Origin: Cochliopodium minus
Lineage: Eukaryota; Discosea; Himatismenida; Cochliopodiidae
Reading direction: 5' to 3'
Assembly (NCBI GenBank): GCA_024220525.1
Contig: JAMYWO010000115.1
Coordinates: forward strand, 2,302 to 66,301
Length of the DNA: 64,000 nucleotides
The notes under the pieces are model-generated. The model was not told the origin of the DNA. It was given only the letters and a program-made list of their open reading frames with translations, and ran no database searches. The position numbers and the translations under genes are program-made. Below, in pieces: positions 40,728 through 52,468 of this stretch (the first letter of the stretch is position 1; each line of letters begins with the position of its first letter).

Positions 40728-43700
40728 ATGCAATTGGATCTTCATAATTTTTGTTTATCTGTAATTGATTTGCCACTAATCAAACAAAGAATCGAAGATG
40801 TCAAGGATGATAAAGAATTTATCAACGAATTCGGCCAAAGTCCTCTTCATTACATTTGTATGAATTCAAATGCAAAAATAGAGACAATAAATTACATGAT
40901 AGAAAAAGGATTCGATATAAATCAGTTGGATATTTATAATAAAACCCCATTTCTATATGCATCACCTATAATAGACAATTTGCAGTTATTCAATTATCTT
41001 TTAACAAAGAAACCAAATTTATATCTTGATAGTATTGATTCGAGCTTGAAAATGATTTGCAGATATACCAAAAATATCGAGATATTGATTTCATTGCTAA
41101 TTTATATAAATGCAAATGATAAAGATTATAATTTCAAATTGGATCAACCATTACAATGTCCATTAACCATCGCAAAAGATTATAATTCCAATATATCAAA
41201 AGTAAATTCTAATTTTCCCATTATAATCTGAAAATATGCTAAAATAAAATTAATATTCAAAGAACATAAAAGTAGATATAACTGGATTTACCATATATTC
41301 AGGAAATCTGATAAATGGTAGAGGGATGATAATCACATGCAAACATGAACCACTTGGAATAGATGGGATGCATTTCAGCACCAAGATGTCTTTCGTGATA
41401 TCCAAAGTAAAACTACAAAAGAAGTTAAGTTCGGAAGGAGTTGCAAGTGGGACATTGGTAATACCTCCCCAAGCAGAATCTTTTTTATAATTTTTTTTTA
41501 ATAATAAACAGAAAGAAGGAGGAAGGGAATACTTCGTTCAATTCAAGGATGGAGAAGAAATAGTAGGATCAAGGTATGTTTTTATTCTTAAAAGAACACA
41601 GAACATTAATACATTCATTATTCAGGAAGGATGCTTTTGTAACTTTGTTTAAATGTTAAAATATTTGTTTTAAACCAATCATTACTTATTTAGCAAGGAG
41701 TGAAACTGATGATAGTAGGAAATGAAAATGTTGGAAAAACAACGCTAAAAGAAAGGTAAAATAGAAAATCTACTGAAACATATTTTTTGAATTTTTTTTT
41801 TTTTGGTAATTTAAAGGTTAATTTCTTCAGGCGATGATGTAGATAAAGAAATGTTAGATAATATCAAGAAAAAAGAAAAGAAAATGACCCATGGGGTTGA
41901 CATCAGATCATGGAAGGATAGTGATTTAAATACGGTATAAATATATTTGGATTATTAATAAAATGCAATATTATTTCTTTATTATTAATTTATTTTTTAT
42001 TTTTATTTTTAGCTATTTTCAATTTGGGATTTCGCAGGTCATGAAGAGTAATAAATAAAAGTGAATTATTTAAACAATTAACTCCTTTTAAATAGGTATC
42101 ATATTGCACATTCTTTCTTCTTTAGTAGGTGAAATAATCTTATTTTATTTTTTTTTTTTTGATCATCATTAATTGTTTACTATTACTAGTAAGAGTATCT
42201 ACCTTTTATTGTTCAACTGCTCTTATGATGTCAACAAAATTGTTTCTGAGAATAAATTAATTTATTGGATGCATTTTTTAGGTAAAATTATTTATTCAAA
42301 ATTGAATATGTAAATATTTTTTTTTAGAGAGTCAAGTGGGAAATACATGTCCTGTAATGTTGATTGGAACAAAAACAGATTTATTGAAGATGAGTGAAAG
42401 AAATTTAATTACAAGATTTTCTCAAATTAATACAGGTAAACATTTTTTAATTTTTAAGATTTTTTTGTTTCTTATTTTTTATAGAGATCAAGAATCTTGT
42501 TCAAAGAAACAATATCAAACTGGATATTTACCATGTGATTCTCGAAAATAAGAATTTGTCTGTTAAAGATGATTTTTATTTCTTCCCTTTGAGTTCTTAT
42601 GAGGACAATCTTGAACTATCCGGAGTAAACAGTTTGAAAAAACACTTGGCACACAAATTCAAGTCAATTAAATCAAATTTTTCTGTAGGGCTCAAACACA
42701 ATGTAGTCTATGATCTGATTAAAAATATCAATGAAATCGAGAAAAAACCTTTCATAAACGTTTCTTATTTGTGGGATAAACTTTTGGAGCAGTCTAAATT
42801 CGATTTTCATACTTTCATTTTGTACTTGTGTTCCCAAAAAAAAAAGTTCGGAAAAAGATATGAATTGGAAAATATGGAGAATGGACTAAAGAGGTTTTCT
42901 GAAGATATTTTAGACTCTTTACACTATAAAGCTAGAAGAAAATTCGAGATTATTCTCAAAGATCTTAATGAATTGGGTGTTATTATCTATTTTAATAATG
43001 ATATTCTCAAAAATAATCTAATCCCAGGTAAATACTTGTAACTTATAAAAACCCTATTAAAAATTAAAAATTCTATTATTCAAATTGAAAGATCCTAAAT
43101 GGTTCAATAAAGTCTTCAAAGAGGTATCAAAAAAAAAAATGTTCTTTTTCTTTTATTTAACAATCTGAATTAATTTTAATAGATTCTCAACATTGGGAAA
43201 CTCAAAATTAAGGATATACTGGGAACTTTTTTGGAGATGTTTGAAAGTAAATCCCTTGTAAAAACGGAGATAGAAGAGCTCGTTTTGATTTTAGATGGGA
43301 AAGACAAAAACTTTTCTCCAATAAACATTAGTAATTTCAATATGACTGTCACCAAAATTAGTTTCAAGTATTTGTATAACAGATTCACCAACATTGTTGA
43401 CAAAATGAAAAAAGATAACAAACTCAATCACATATTGTCTTTGATCAAAAAGAAATATTGGATAGAAGAGTATCAGGATGTGACACAACTAAGTAATTCT
43501 CTTTTGAAACAAAAATTTTTTTTCCATTAATTTTTCAAATTTATATTTTTTAAAAAGTTTATTTTTTGACACAAAGGAACTTTGAAATATTCATTGAAAA
43601 AATTTTGATGGACAGTGGAATTAAAAGAAACAATCTACATAGTTTCCAGGAATACACTCAGAATTTGTTGATTGAATTTGGGTTAATTTTTTTAAATTAA

Positions 43701-45277
43701 AAAAATTATTTTTTGTATTTATTTTTTTTTAAAAGTTTCATGTGTCCAAAAGAAAAGAGTGTAATGAAAGATGGAAAAAAGAAAAACACGTAATTTTTTT
43801 TTTTGTTTTAAAAAAAAGTTTTTAAATTTAAAATTAATTTAATATAGATACATCGTCCCTTTTTTGTTTCCAGAAACTAGGTTGACTGAAATAATTTTGA
43901 AAGGATTCAAAAAGATTCAAGGGACATACAACCACGAATGGACAACCATTTATTATCTCAAATTTAGGCCTTCTTCAATGTGGAAAATGTTGTTTTTGAG
44001 AATAAGAGGAGCCATTGAAGTAATAGAAATGGAGCAAGAAGTTTATTGGAAAGATGGTCAAAAAAAAAATTTTTTTTTTTTTTATTTTAATTAATTTTTT
44101 TTTTAGGGTTTGTAATTTGCTTCAAAATCGGGAAAAACTTGACAATAGTGGAACTCAACTTGTTGGAGAAAAATTTGGAGGGAGAAAACATTATTAAATT
44201 GGATATCAAATCTACCACTAAAATAGACGGAATCTTCGAAGTTGTTCACAAACAAATCACCAATTTCATTCAAACATGGATTTTTCACTCTGCCAAAAAC
44301 GAGATCAAGTTTATTATTACAAAAAAGTCAATGGAGAAAGAGAAACCCGTCAATTTGATGCAGGCATTGGTTCCTATTGAGAGAATCAAGATTCTATGCT
44401 GTCATTGCTTATTTCCCATCATGATTAACTATTCTAGAGATTGCAACGCTCAGTGCACCAACTGTTTCAAAAATCCTGTCATTGAAAAATATGCGTTTTT
44501 AGATTTCAGTAACAAACATTTCCTTTCAAAAATAATTTTTAACTTTGAAATCTTCCAATTTCATTTTTTAGTTGAACAAGGAGGATTTGGTTGTGTATTT
44601 AAGGCCCTAGATCTTGAAACCAAAAATTTGGTGGTCATCAAAGAAAGCACGCAAGAAAGAAAGTTTTTCGAGAAGGAGATCGAGATGCTCAAAATAGTTT
44701 CCGAGATTCCCAACTTTACTACTCCCAAATTTTTGGGATCTTTGGAGAACATCCTCCAAAGCAACATTTACATTGGTATCTTTTTCTTTGAAAAAATAGA
44801 CTTTTTTTTGTTTTTAATTTTTTTGAATTAATTTTTGTTTAAAATAGTAATGGAATACGTTGAAGAAGGAGGAAATTTGACAAATTTTCCAAAAGACAAA
44901 TTGAAATTTCTCAAATCAGAAAAAGAGTACATTAGGTAAACAAAGTTTTTATTTTTCATTTTTATTTTTATATTTTTTTAATACTTTTTTTAATATTTTT
45001 TATATTTTTATTTTTTAAAATTTTTTTTTTAGAATGCTGCTCATTTTGTTACACGAACTTCAAAAACTCCACAATTTCAATGTATTGCACAGAGACATCA
45101 AACCTCAAAACATCCTTTGGTACAAAAAGAAAGACACTCTTCAGTTTATCTTCATCGACTTTGGATCCTCCTATTACCTCAACCAACAAACCACCGAAAA
45201 AATACCAACCAAAACGGAATTTTTCTCCCCCACAGAACAAAATCAAGAAAATGAAAGTTTTGGTATTTATTTTTGTC

Positions 45278-45310
<33 letters not shown>

Positions 45311-47428
45311 ATTTAAAATTTTTATTTTTATTTTATTTTTGTTTCTATTTTTATTTTATTTTTTATTTGTATTTTATTTTTTATTACTTACTTATTTGTT
45401 TCTATTTTTAAATAAGATAACTTTTTAAAATTTTATTTTTTTTTGATTTTTGATTTTATTTTTTTTGATTTTTTTTAATTGTCCAAATTTTATCAATTTT
45501 TTTTTCAGGAAGTGATGTTTTCTCATTGGGAAAAACTATTTTCTTTTTCTTTGATACATACCTTCAAGTAAAAGTCGGAAACTTTCTCTCTAAAATTTTG
45601 GAGGATATGACCGAAAAGGAAATCGTAAAGAGACCCTCTATTCCCAAAGTTATCAACAAGCTTATTGAGTATTGCAGCAAAATGTACGACGGGGAGATAG
45701 ACATTGTCAAAATTTTGACCAGAAAGAAAGAATTTGTGCAGCCTCCCTTTTTTGATCCAAGCAGAGAGGAGAGTAAAAAATCAATTGGTATAAAAAAATT
45801 TTTCTTTATTTAAATTTTAATTTTTAATTAATTTTTAATAATTTTTAATAATTTTTAAATTTAATTTTTATTTTGGTATTAAAATTTTTTGTCTTTAAAT
45901 TTTTAACATTTAATATTCTAATTTCTTTTTTAGATCTATTATTATCATTTATTTACCATTTTTATTTTTTTAATTAGAACACAAAATACTGGGGAGCAGA
46001 TCTTTTGGTGATATGAATGACGAATTCACCAAACCACTCAAAGAAATCGAAGCAATGCACAAGGAAATGAAAATCCAGAAAAGCGCGCTCAAAGAGAACA
46101 AAATCTCAGAAAAGTCCATCTGCGGTCTAAAAAGGCTGAAAAACAACGATTACATGAACAGTCTCCTACAATGCCTGTTTCATTCACCCTTGTCAAAATA
46201 CCTCCTCCAAATAGAAATTCCTTATCAAAGTATTATGGAGAAAGAAAGGGATAAATACGAGAGAATCATTTTGGCAAATTTCGTTGGGTTGTGCAAAGAA
46301 AATTCCAGTAAGTGTGCGGGGGTCGTGGAATCTTCCAAATTGAACTATTTCGTTTCTAAACTCAAGAAAAACTCTCTCCAAAAAAAGTTGAATGGATGTG
46401 ATTATTTGTTGAACATTTTGGTAAACTCCATGCTTAATTGCTTCTCTTCGCACAAAAACTTGGAAGATTTCAAAGAAACTTTGGAGGAAATCATTTGTAT
46501 TGAGGCTGAGAAAAAGTCCGAGTGTTTTTCTTGCAAAGAAACAGTCGTTAAGATCGAAAAGTTGTTTAGTTTGCCTTTGTCCATTCCTCAAGACAAACCC
46601 AAGGTTTTTCTTGATGACTGTTTTCATTTACTTACCAATGGAGAAAACAAAGTTGAAGAGTTTTGTGATATTTGTAGAAAGAATACCACCAAAAAGATGA
46701 TCGTTTCAGTTACAAAGTTTCCAAAATTGATGGTTTTACAGTTTGAAAGATTTTCTCCCATCAAGTTTCTCCCTAAAATATTCAAAACCAAAGTCAACTT
46801 TTCTTTTGGTGATATGATCCCTTCTTCTCTCACTTTACTCAAAGATGTTCCCAAGTATGATTTGATTGGAGTGATCAATCACAAAGGTTATTTTCCTGAT
46901 AGTGGGTCTTTCTCTTCCTTTGTCCATGTAAAAGAAAAGTGGATCAAATTCACCAACGAACATTTTTCGTTGGTGGATGATACAGATCGAATAATAAGCA
47001 AAAAAGCTCTTTATTTATTTTACAAGGCATCTAATGTTACAACTAAAAATGAAACTGCATCTACATCTGTGGACAATAATATTGATCAACCAAAATTTTC
47101 TTACAACATTGAACCTCAATACGCTAATCTTACCCAGACTGTCTCCCCTTCATATCTAATTGATTTACTTGAAGAAAAGTGCAAGAATTTTTGGATTTCA
47201 AGTTTTGGGAAGAAATTTGCTGTGACATGGGAAACATTCACCACAAAACTAATCTCCTACAAGATTGATCTCTTTTTGGGAATGGAAAAAGAAGAAAATG
47301 AAAGAATTTTGGACAAACTCAAATCTCTTCTTTCGGTTGAAGATAATATAATCACTCCCTTAAATATCTACCAAACAACCAACAATATCATTGATTTTGA
47401 TCAGTTTATTGAGAATAATTTGTTTTAA
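40728..47428 (+). CDS. ankyrin-Roc-COR-kinase-pseudo-USP fusion protein (ROCO family)
   Basis: About 1,750 residues in some twenty exons, every join I tested being in phase. Order: ankyrin repeats (FGQSPLHYICMNSN, NKTPFLYAS) at 40830-41000; an unassigned linker; a Roc GTPase with P-loop GNENVGKTT, switch II WDFAGHEEY and GTKTD; COR (about 42550-44540); a kinase beginning EQGGFGCVFKALD with Lys in VVIKE, HRDIKPQN, IDFGSS and SDVFSLGK; then a ubiquitin-specific-protease fold from GLKRLKNNDYMNSLLQCL to FSLVDD. Kinase and USP parts are joined by an intron placed in phase (KSI|EHKILGSRS). USP Cys is Asp (46148-46150) and USP His is Ser (46907-46909), while the zinc CxxC pairs (CFSC, CDIC) remain. 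The C-terminal 110 residues (FWISSFGKKFAVTWETF) are EF-hand-like but unassigned. ROCO kinases such as LRRK2 use GTP-driven dimer changes to control kinase output. Confidence 0.85.
41626..41638 (+). other. 13-nt micro-exon of the ROCO gene
   Basis: GAAGGATGCTTTT lies between TTATTCAG and GTAACTTTG. It links GSR to QGVKLMIVGNENVGKT in frame (GSRKDAFQGVKL). Confidence 0.65.
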
Positions 47429-47456
47429 TAAAAAAAAAATTAGAATTCTTGATTGT

Positions 47457-50013
47457 CTAAAAAGAAACAACAATCTTTGTTTTGATTTCTCCCAAAGAAT
47501 TTTTGTTGTAGGAAAGGTATTTGATTCTAGGTTGAAAATCTCCAAAATCTTCAACTTTGAATTTGCCTTGAAAGAAAAGGGGAAGATTTGGGACGATTCC
47601 AACAAGAGAAAAGAATCTGTTGAACATGGAAGAAAAATTAATAATACATTCTCCCAAATCAAAATGTTCTTGAAGTTCACATTGGCAAAGTGAACTTGGA
47701 AAAAAAGAAATGACTCTATCTTTGAAAATACTTGACTTGAAGAATAGAGGATGTTGAGTTTCGTTCAAGAAAGAAACAAGGTTTACCCTTAAAGACTCAT
47801 TGTCAGTATTTTGGTGATTTCTCAAAGATTCATTAAAAAGCTTCTTGAGGGATCTCGCAATAATTTCCTCCAACAAAACATGTTTGTTGCGATAGTTTTT
47901 GGACAAAGATCTAACTAACCCAAGATAAAAAGCGTTGATTCCTACTTTGTGCAAAAATTCTGTGAGATTATCAGAAGTACTCAAGTCTAATGGATCCAAA
48001 GATTCTTTGACAAAGTTGGGAATGACTGTTTCTACGAGGTGTTTGGCTGCTTCTATCACTTCTTTCGCATTCTCTTTGTAATTATTTTCAATGTCCCACC
48101 TCGCGAAAGTGTCGGAACAAAGTGGTTTTTCGTATTTCTGAGTAAACTCTGGTCTGAACAACTTTGTGTAGTTTTTTGTTTTGCATCCTTTTGGTTAAAG
48201 AAAAAAATAATAAATCAGTAAAATAATAAATTAGCAGAATTAAAAAAAATTATGGAAAAAGTTACTTGGAGGAGAAATTCTTGAAGGATCAATTGCATCT
48301 TTAAAACAATATAATAAAAACATTGTCAAAATTTTTTAAGAAAAATTTTTCTTACAGATCCTTTTGTCATTTCCCAAATGGCCTTCAAAATCACCAGGTG
48401 TGTAACTATAAATTTGAACAAAGTTATTTGTCCCTTTGATAATGTGCTCCTTCAAGTTTGCCTTCATCCCCAACTCATCCATCATTTGATTAACTGGTTT
48501 TAAAGTATCGTAAACGGTTTTTCCACCATCACTCGATCCTAAGTACAATTAAATAAAAATAATTCAGTCACAAAAAAAGTAGATTTAAAGTAGATTATTA
48601 AAAAGTCGGTAAAATAAAATTGAAAAAAAAATTTAAAGAATTTAAAAAAATATAGTTGATTGAAAAATCATCAGTAAAAATGATCGATAATTGGATCAAT
48701 ATTAATCATATAAAAATGATAATAATAAATATATTAATTTGAAATCTAATTGATCAATTATAATTGATACTTATGTTGATATAAAAAAATTGATCCAGAT
48801 TAAATTCTCACAAAAAAATTTTCATTTAAATTAAATATTAATTATTCAAAAAAATTTTTCATTACCATAGACGAGGCTGTCGTTGGAGATGGGCAATATT
48901 GACTGGCACATGACCCTCTTTCCCTTGTATTCTACCAACACTACCATAGGGATCTTCAACCCAGAAATCCCGCTGTTGGAAATGAAATGGTATGACTTTA
49001 GTTCATCTGTAAAAATTTATTAAAAAATGAAAAAAATTATTTAATAAATAATCAAATTATATATATATATTTATATTTTTACGTCCTGCTATCTTCATTG
49101 TGTCTTCGTAATTCTTAATATGATCATTTGTTTTTGCCAATTTGTAAAATGTATTTTGTCCCATAAATTTCTCACCTCCGAGCACACCTCCCAAATTCTT
49201 TTTGATGATATTGGTTGATGATACATTGTCAATTATGTCCTTTGCTATTTTTTTTTTTTTTTTCAAAATAGATGTTATGAAATTAATATGGGGAATATAA
49301 AATGAAAAGGTTGATTGAATACAATAAGGAGAAATTATTTTATATATATGGTAAAAGTATATTTTTTTAAACTTATATAGATATATTGAATCATTAATGT
49401 ATATTTGAATCATTGAAATAATTTTTCTTCAAACAAAATAATTTGAATAATTATGCGAATCACCATACACTGTATGTAAATATGAATTGTATATTAGAAG
49501 ATATATCTAATATAGATAAATGATTTTTTTTTATCGTATTAAAAATATGTGTGGATATTCAAAGAAAAAAAATTTCCCTTTATGAATATGATGAACTTAT
49601 TAAAATAATTTTAATCTTATAAATATTTGGCTATTATCTTTATAAAGTATTTTACCTCCTTTTATTGATTCTTCCAAGAATTTTTTTTGGATTTCCTCTA
49701 TCCCCTTTATATTTTTGTTTTCAAGATAGTACTGGAATGATCCATTCATACTTAAATCTTTGGTCTCATTCTCTTTGTTATTATTTCTGTTCAAGACACC
49801 CTTATCATAATACTCTTTGCAATCGAGAGATTCAGATTCTCCTATTAATAGGATATCATAGGAGCAAAAGTAATCTTCAGAATTTTGACATTCAGTTTTG
49901 ATTGGAATTTCTTGATTTTCTTCTTCTTTTTCTCTGTTTTGGATTTCATGAATGAATTCATCTAATTTGATTTGAATATATGGATCTTCTGATTCTAATT
50001 GATTGTTAATCAT
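47457..50013 (-). CDS. CLU-domain protein, tandem paralogue A
   Basis: Six exons from MINNQLESEDPYIQI (ATG 50013) to ...KTKIVVSF (stop at 47457), about 540 residues. CLU-type features: VLVEYKGKRVMCQSILPIS, LVYGSSDGGKTVYD, TPGDFEGHLGNDKR, DPSRISPP, LFRPEFTQKYEKPLCSD, then FLHKVGINAFYLG and EEIIARSLKKLF. This is the core known from Clu/CLUH/TIF31, cytosolic proteins that bind mRNAs for mitochondrial proteins and set mitochondrial distribution. The ubiquitin-like Clu-N domain and the C-terminal TPRs of full CLUH are not seen, so this is a short form. An acidic N-terminus replaces Clu-N. The neighbouring gene B is a clear paralogue in the same direction. The stop lies only 28 bases from the ROCO stop on the other strand. 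A 400-nt intron carries repeat A2. Confidence 0.8.
48680..48830. repeat. intronic sequence related to 17600-17720
   Basis: Second copy of the family described at 17600-17720, here in the CLU-A intron between the SSDGGKT exon and the VCQS exon. Its best block is GATTAAATTCTCACAAAAA. Confidence 0.5.
49455..49595. repeat. intronic repeat copy A2, related to 26990-27115
   Basis: Has ACCATACACTGTATGTAAAT, AATTGTATATTAGAAGATAT, AATATAGATAAATGA and TTTCCCTTTATGA, in the same order as copy A1 in the phospho-lyase gene. Confidence 0.6.
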
Positions 50014-50246
50014 TGCGTAATGTAATTGCTTGTTTTTGTAAGAATTTTTTTTTTATTTCAGACAGAAAAATTTTTTATTCAATGAAAATAAAGATTTTTT
50101 CTCAATTTCAATGATTTTCTCTTATTTCAAAATGTGGATTGAAGAACTCAATTGAATATCATAATTAGATTTTTCAGAGAAAATAAAACATTTTTTTTTT
50201 TTTTATTGAACAAAATAATATTACAAAAACCAGTCTCGTGTGCTAG

Positions 50247-51829
50247 TTATTTACATACAATCTTTGGAGCAATGAATTTATTGATGGTTATGTCAAAAAT
50301 AAATGGAAAATACTTTGCTTTTGGTTCAAAATCATCGAAATCTCCAACTTTTAAATCAAAATAGCTTTTGGTTGTAGAATTGGCACCAACAAGGGAAAAA
50401 AATCTTTGGAACAATAAAGGAAGAGACAAAAGAGAGTCCTTGATGTCACCATTTGTCTCATTCGAGTAAAGAGAGTTTGGAAAATACTTTAAGATGGATT
50501 TCTTTAAATCGTAGTTCCAGAAAGAAGAGTTTACTTGGAGTTTGTTCACAAAAGAAACAAGAATTTGCTTGGTAGGAATGTTAGAGTTACTCCTGATTTC
50601 GTTGTAAAACATTTTTTTGAGGCTCCTTGCAACGATTTCGTTGAAAAAGAGTTTTGAATTTTCGCAATAATAATCTCCAAATGAGGTTCTTATTGATCCA
50701 AGATAGTTCGAATTGATACCATGTTTGTGCAATACCTTTGTAACGTTATCTCTATCGAATTTATAGTCTTTATAAAACTTTGCAAAATTTGGGACAATGT
50801 TTTCTTCTAAGTGTTTGACTGCTTCATCAATTTCTATGGAATTCTCTTTGAATGTTTCTTCTTCAAATGAATCCCACTTGGTATTTGCATCAGAACAAAG
50901 AGGCTTTGTATAAGAAGCCACAAATTCCATTCTGAAAAGATCAGAAAAAACATTTGTTTTGCTTTCTGAAGAAAAAAAAAAGAAAGAGATTGAATAAAAT
51001 TCTTTTAAAAAATAAAAGAATAGAAACTTACTTGTAGGAGAAAGTCTTGAAGTATCTAAACAATATACTTTTCCATCTTCTCCCAAGTGTCCTTCAAGAT
51101 CACCAGGAGTGTGAATATCTATTGATCCTCTGTACTTTCCTTCGATTGTATGCTTTTTCAAGTTTGCTTTTTCTCCAAGTTTATTCATCAAATCGCCAAT
51201 CTTTTTATCGTCGTAGTGCATTGTCTTTCCTCCATCAGATGATCCATATTTCAAGGTATCCTCAGATATTGGCACCAATGATTGGCAAATCACTCTGTAT
51301 CCTTTGTATTCTATCAATGCTATTAATGGCATGTTTAATCCATCGATCCCACAATTGAAAATGTATTGACTAGATTTCAATTCATCTGAAAAAAACAAGT
51401 ATTATTAAAGAATATAAATTTTTCATTCAATACTATTTCTTACTTCCTGCTATTTTCATCGTCATCTCAATATCATACCCATCAACCTTTGCCAATTTCA
51501 ACAGCATATCTCCCACAATGTACTTTTTCCCTCCCAAGTATCCACCCATCGATATTGGCATCATTTCTTTGCCATCAATCAAATTCTTGGCTAAAATCAA
51601 AAATATAGTAAGTTATTTTTTTATTTTATCCTAGAAAATATGTACCATTTTGTTTTGCTTTTTCAATGAATAGCAATTGAATCTTTTCTACTTTTTTAAA
51701 GTCTTTCCTTTCGATTGACTTTTGAAGTTTCTTGGTTGTATTAGTTTCAAATTTTAGATCATTCAGTTTAATCCTTTTATTACAAGGTACTCCAATGTAG
51801 TTTGTTTCTTCACTCTCATAATCAGACAT
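50247..51829 (-). CDS. CLU-domain protein, tandem paralogue B
   Basis: Four exons from MSDYESEETNYIGVPC (ATG 51829) to NKFIAPKIVCK (stop 50247), about 470 residues. It matches paralogue A along its length: ALIEYKGYRVICQSLVPIS, LKYGSSDGGKTMHYDD, TPGDLEGHLGEDGKVYCLD, TSRLSPTS, FRMEFVASYTKPLCSD, KVLHKHGINSNYLG and NEIVARSLKKMF. Motifs LDTSRLSPT and GIN.NYLG are closer to general CLU proteins than those of A, which suggests B is the slower-changing copy. It has fewer introns than A (the SSDGGKT and VCQS parts are one exon here and two in A), so introns have been gained or lost since duplication. Function as for A; no Clu-N or TPR region is visible. Confidence 0.82.
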
Positions 51830-52468
51830 TAAATAATTCAACAAAATTCACTCACAAACAGATTTTATTTTTTTATTTATTTGTTATTATGTTTATAAAA
51901 TATGTAATTTTTCGAAGATTTTTCGAAATCATTTTCATAATTTACTCAATATTATTTTTAAAAAAGTGAATTTACTGCAGAATATTCACAAAAATGATAA
52001 AGATATTTTTCAAATCAATTCTTATTTGTGAATTAAAGTATTCAAATTTCAAAATTAATTATATTTTTCTAAAGGAAGTCAAAAAACTAATTAATGACTT
52101 GTGAAAAAAAATAAAAAAATATTTATTTTGTTTAAACAAATGTCTATCTTCAAAAAATGATTTAAACTTAATTTTTAATTGATAATTGTTAAAATTGAAA
52201 AACTAATTGGGAGAGTTTAATATAAATCAAGTTTTAAAACAAAATTCACCAATCAATTTTTGTCTTGAAAAGTAATAGTTTCCTCTTATGTAAAATATAA
52301 CAAAGAGGAATATATTTAAAATTAACTTAAAATTAATCTTTTTCATTTATTTTTCATTTTATGATTAAAAACTTTGAGTTTTCCATTACAAACATTTCCC
52401 TTACACTGATATTCAAATGATTTAAAGAATTTTGGAAAATAAAAAAAAATTGATTAGATAAAAAGGCA
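51830..52468. other. intergenic region
   Basis: About 640 bases between the divergent starts of CLU-B and CWC25, the largest gene-free interval. AT-rich with no open frame, repeat family or RNA gene that I can support. Confidence 0.6.
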
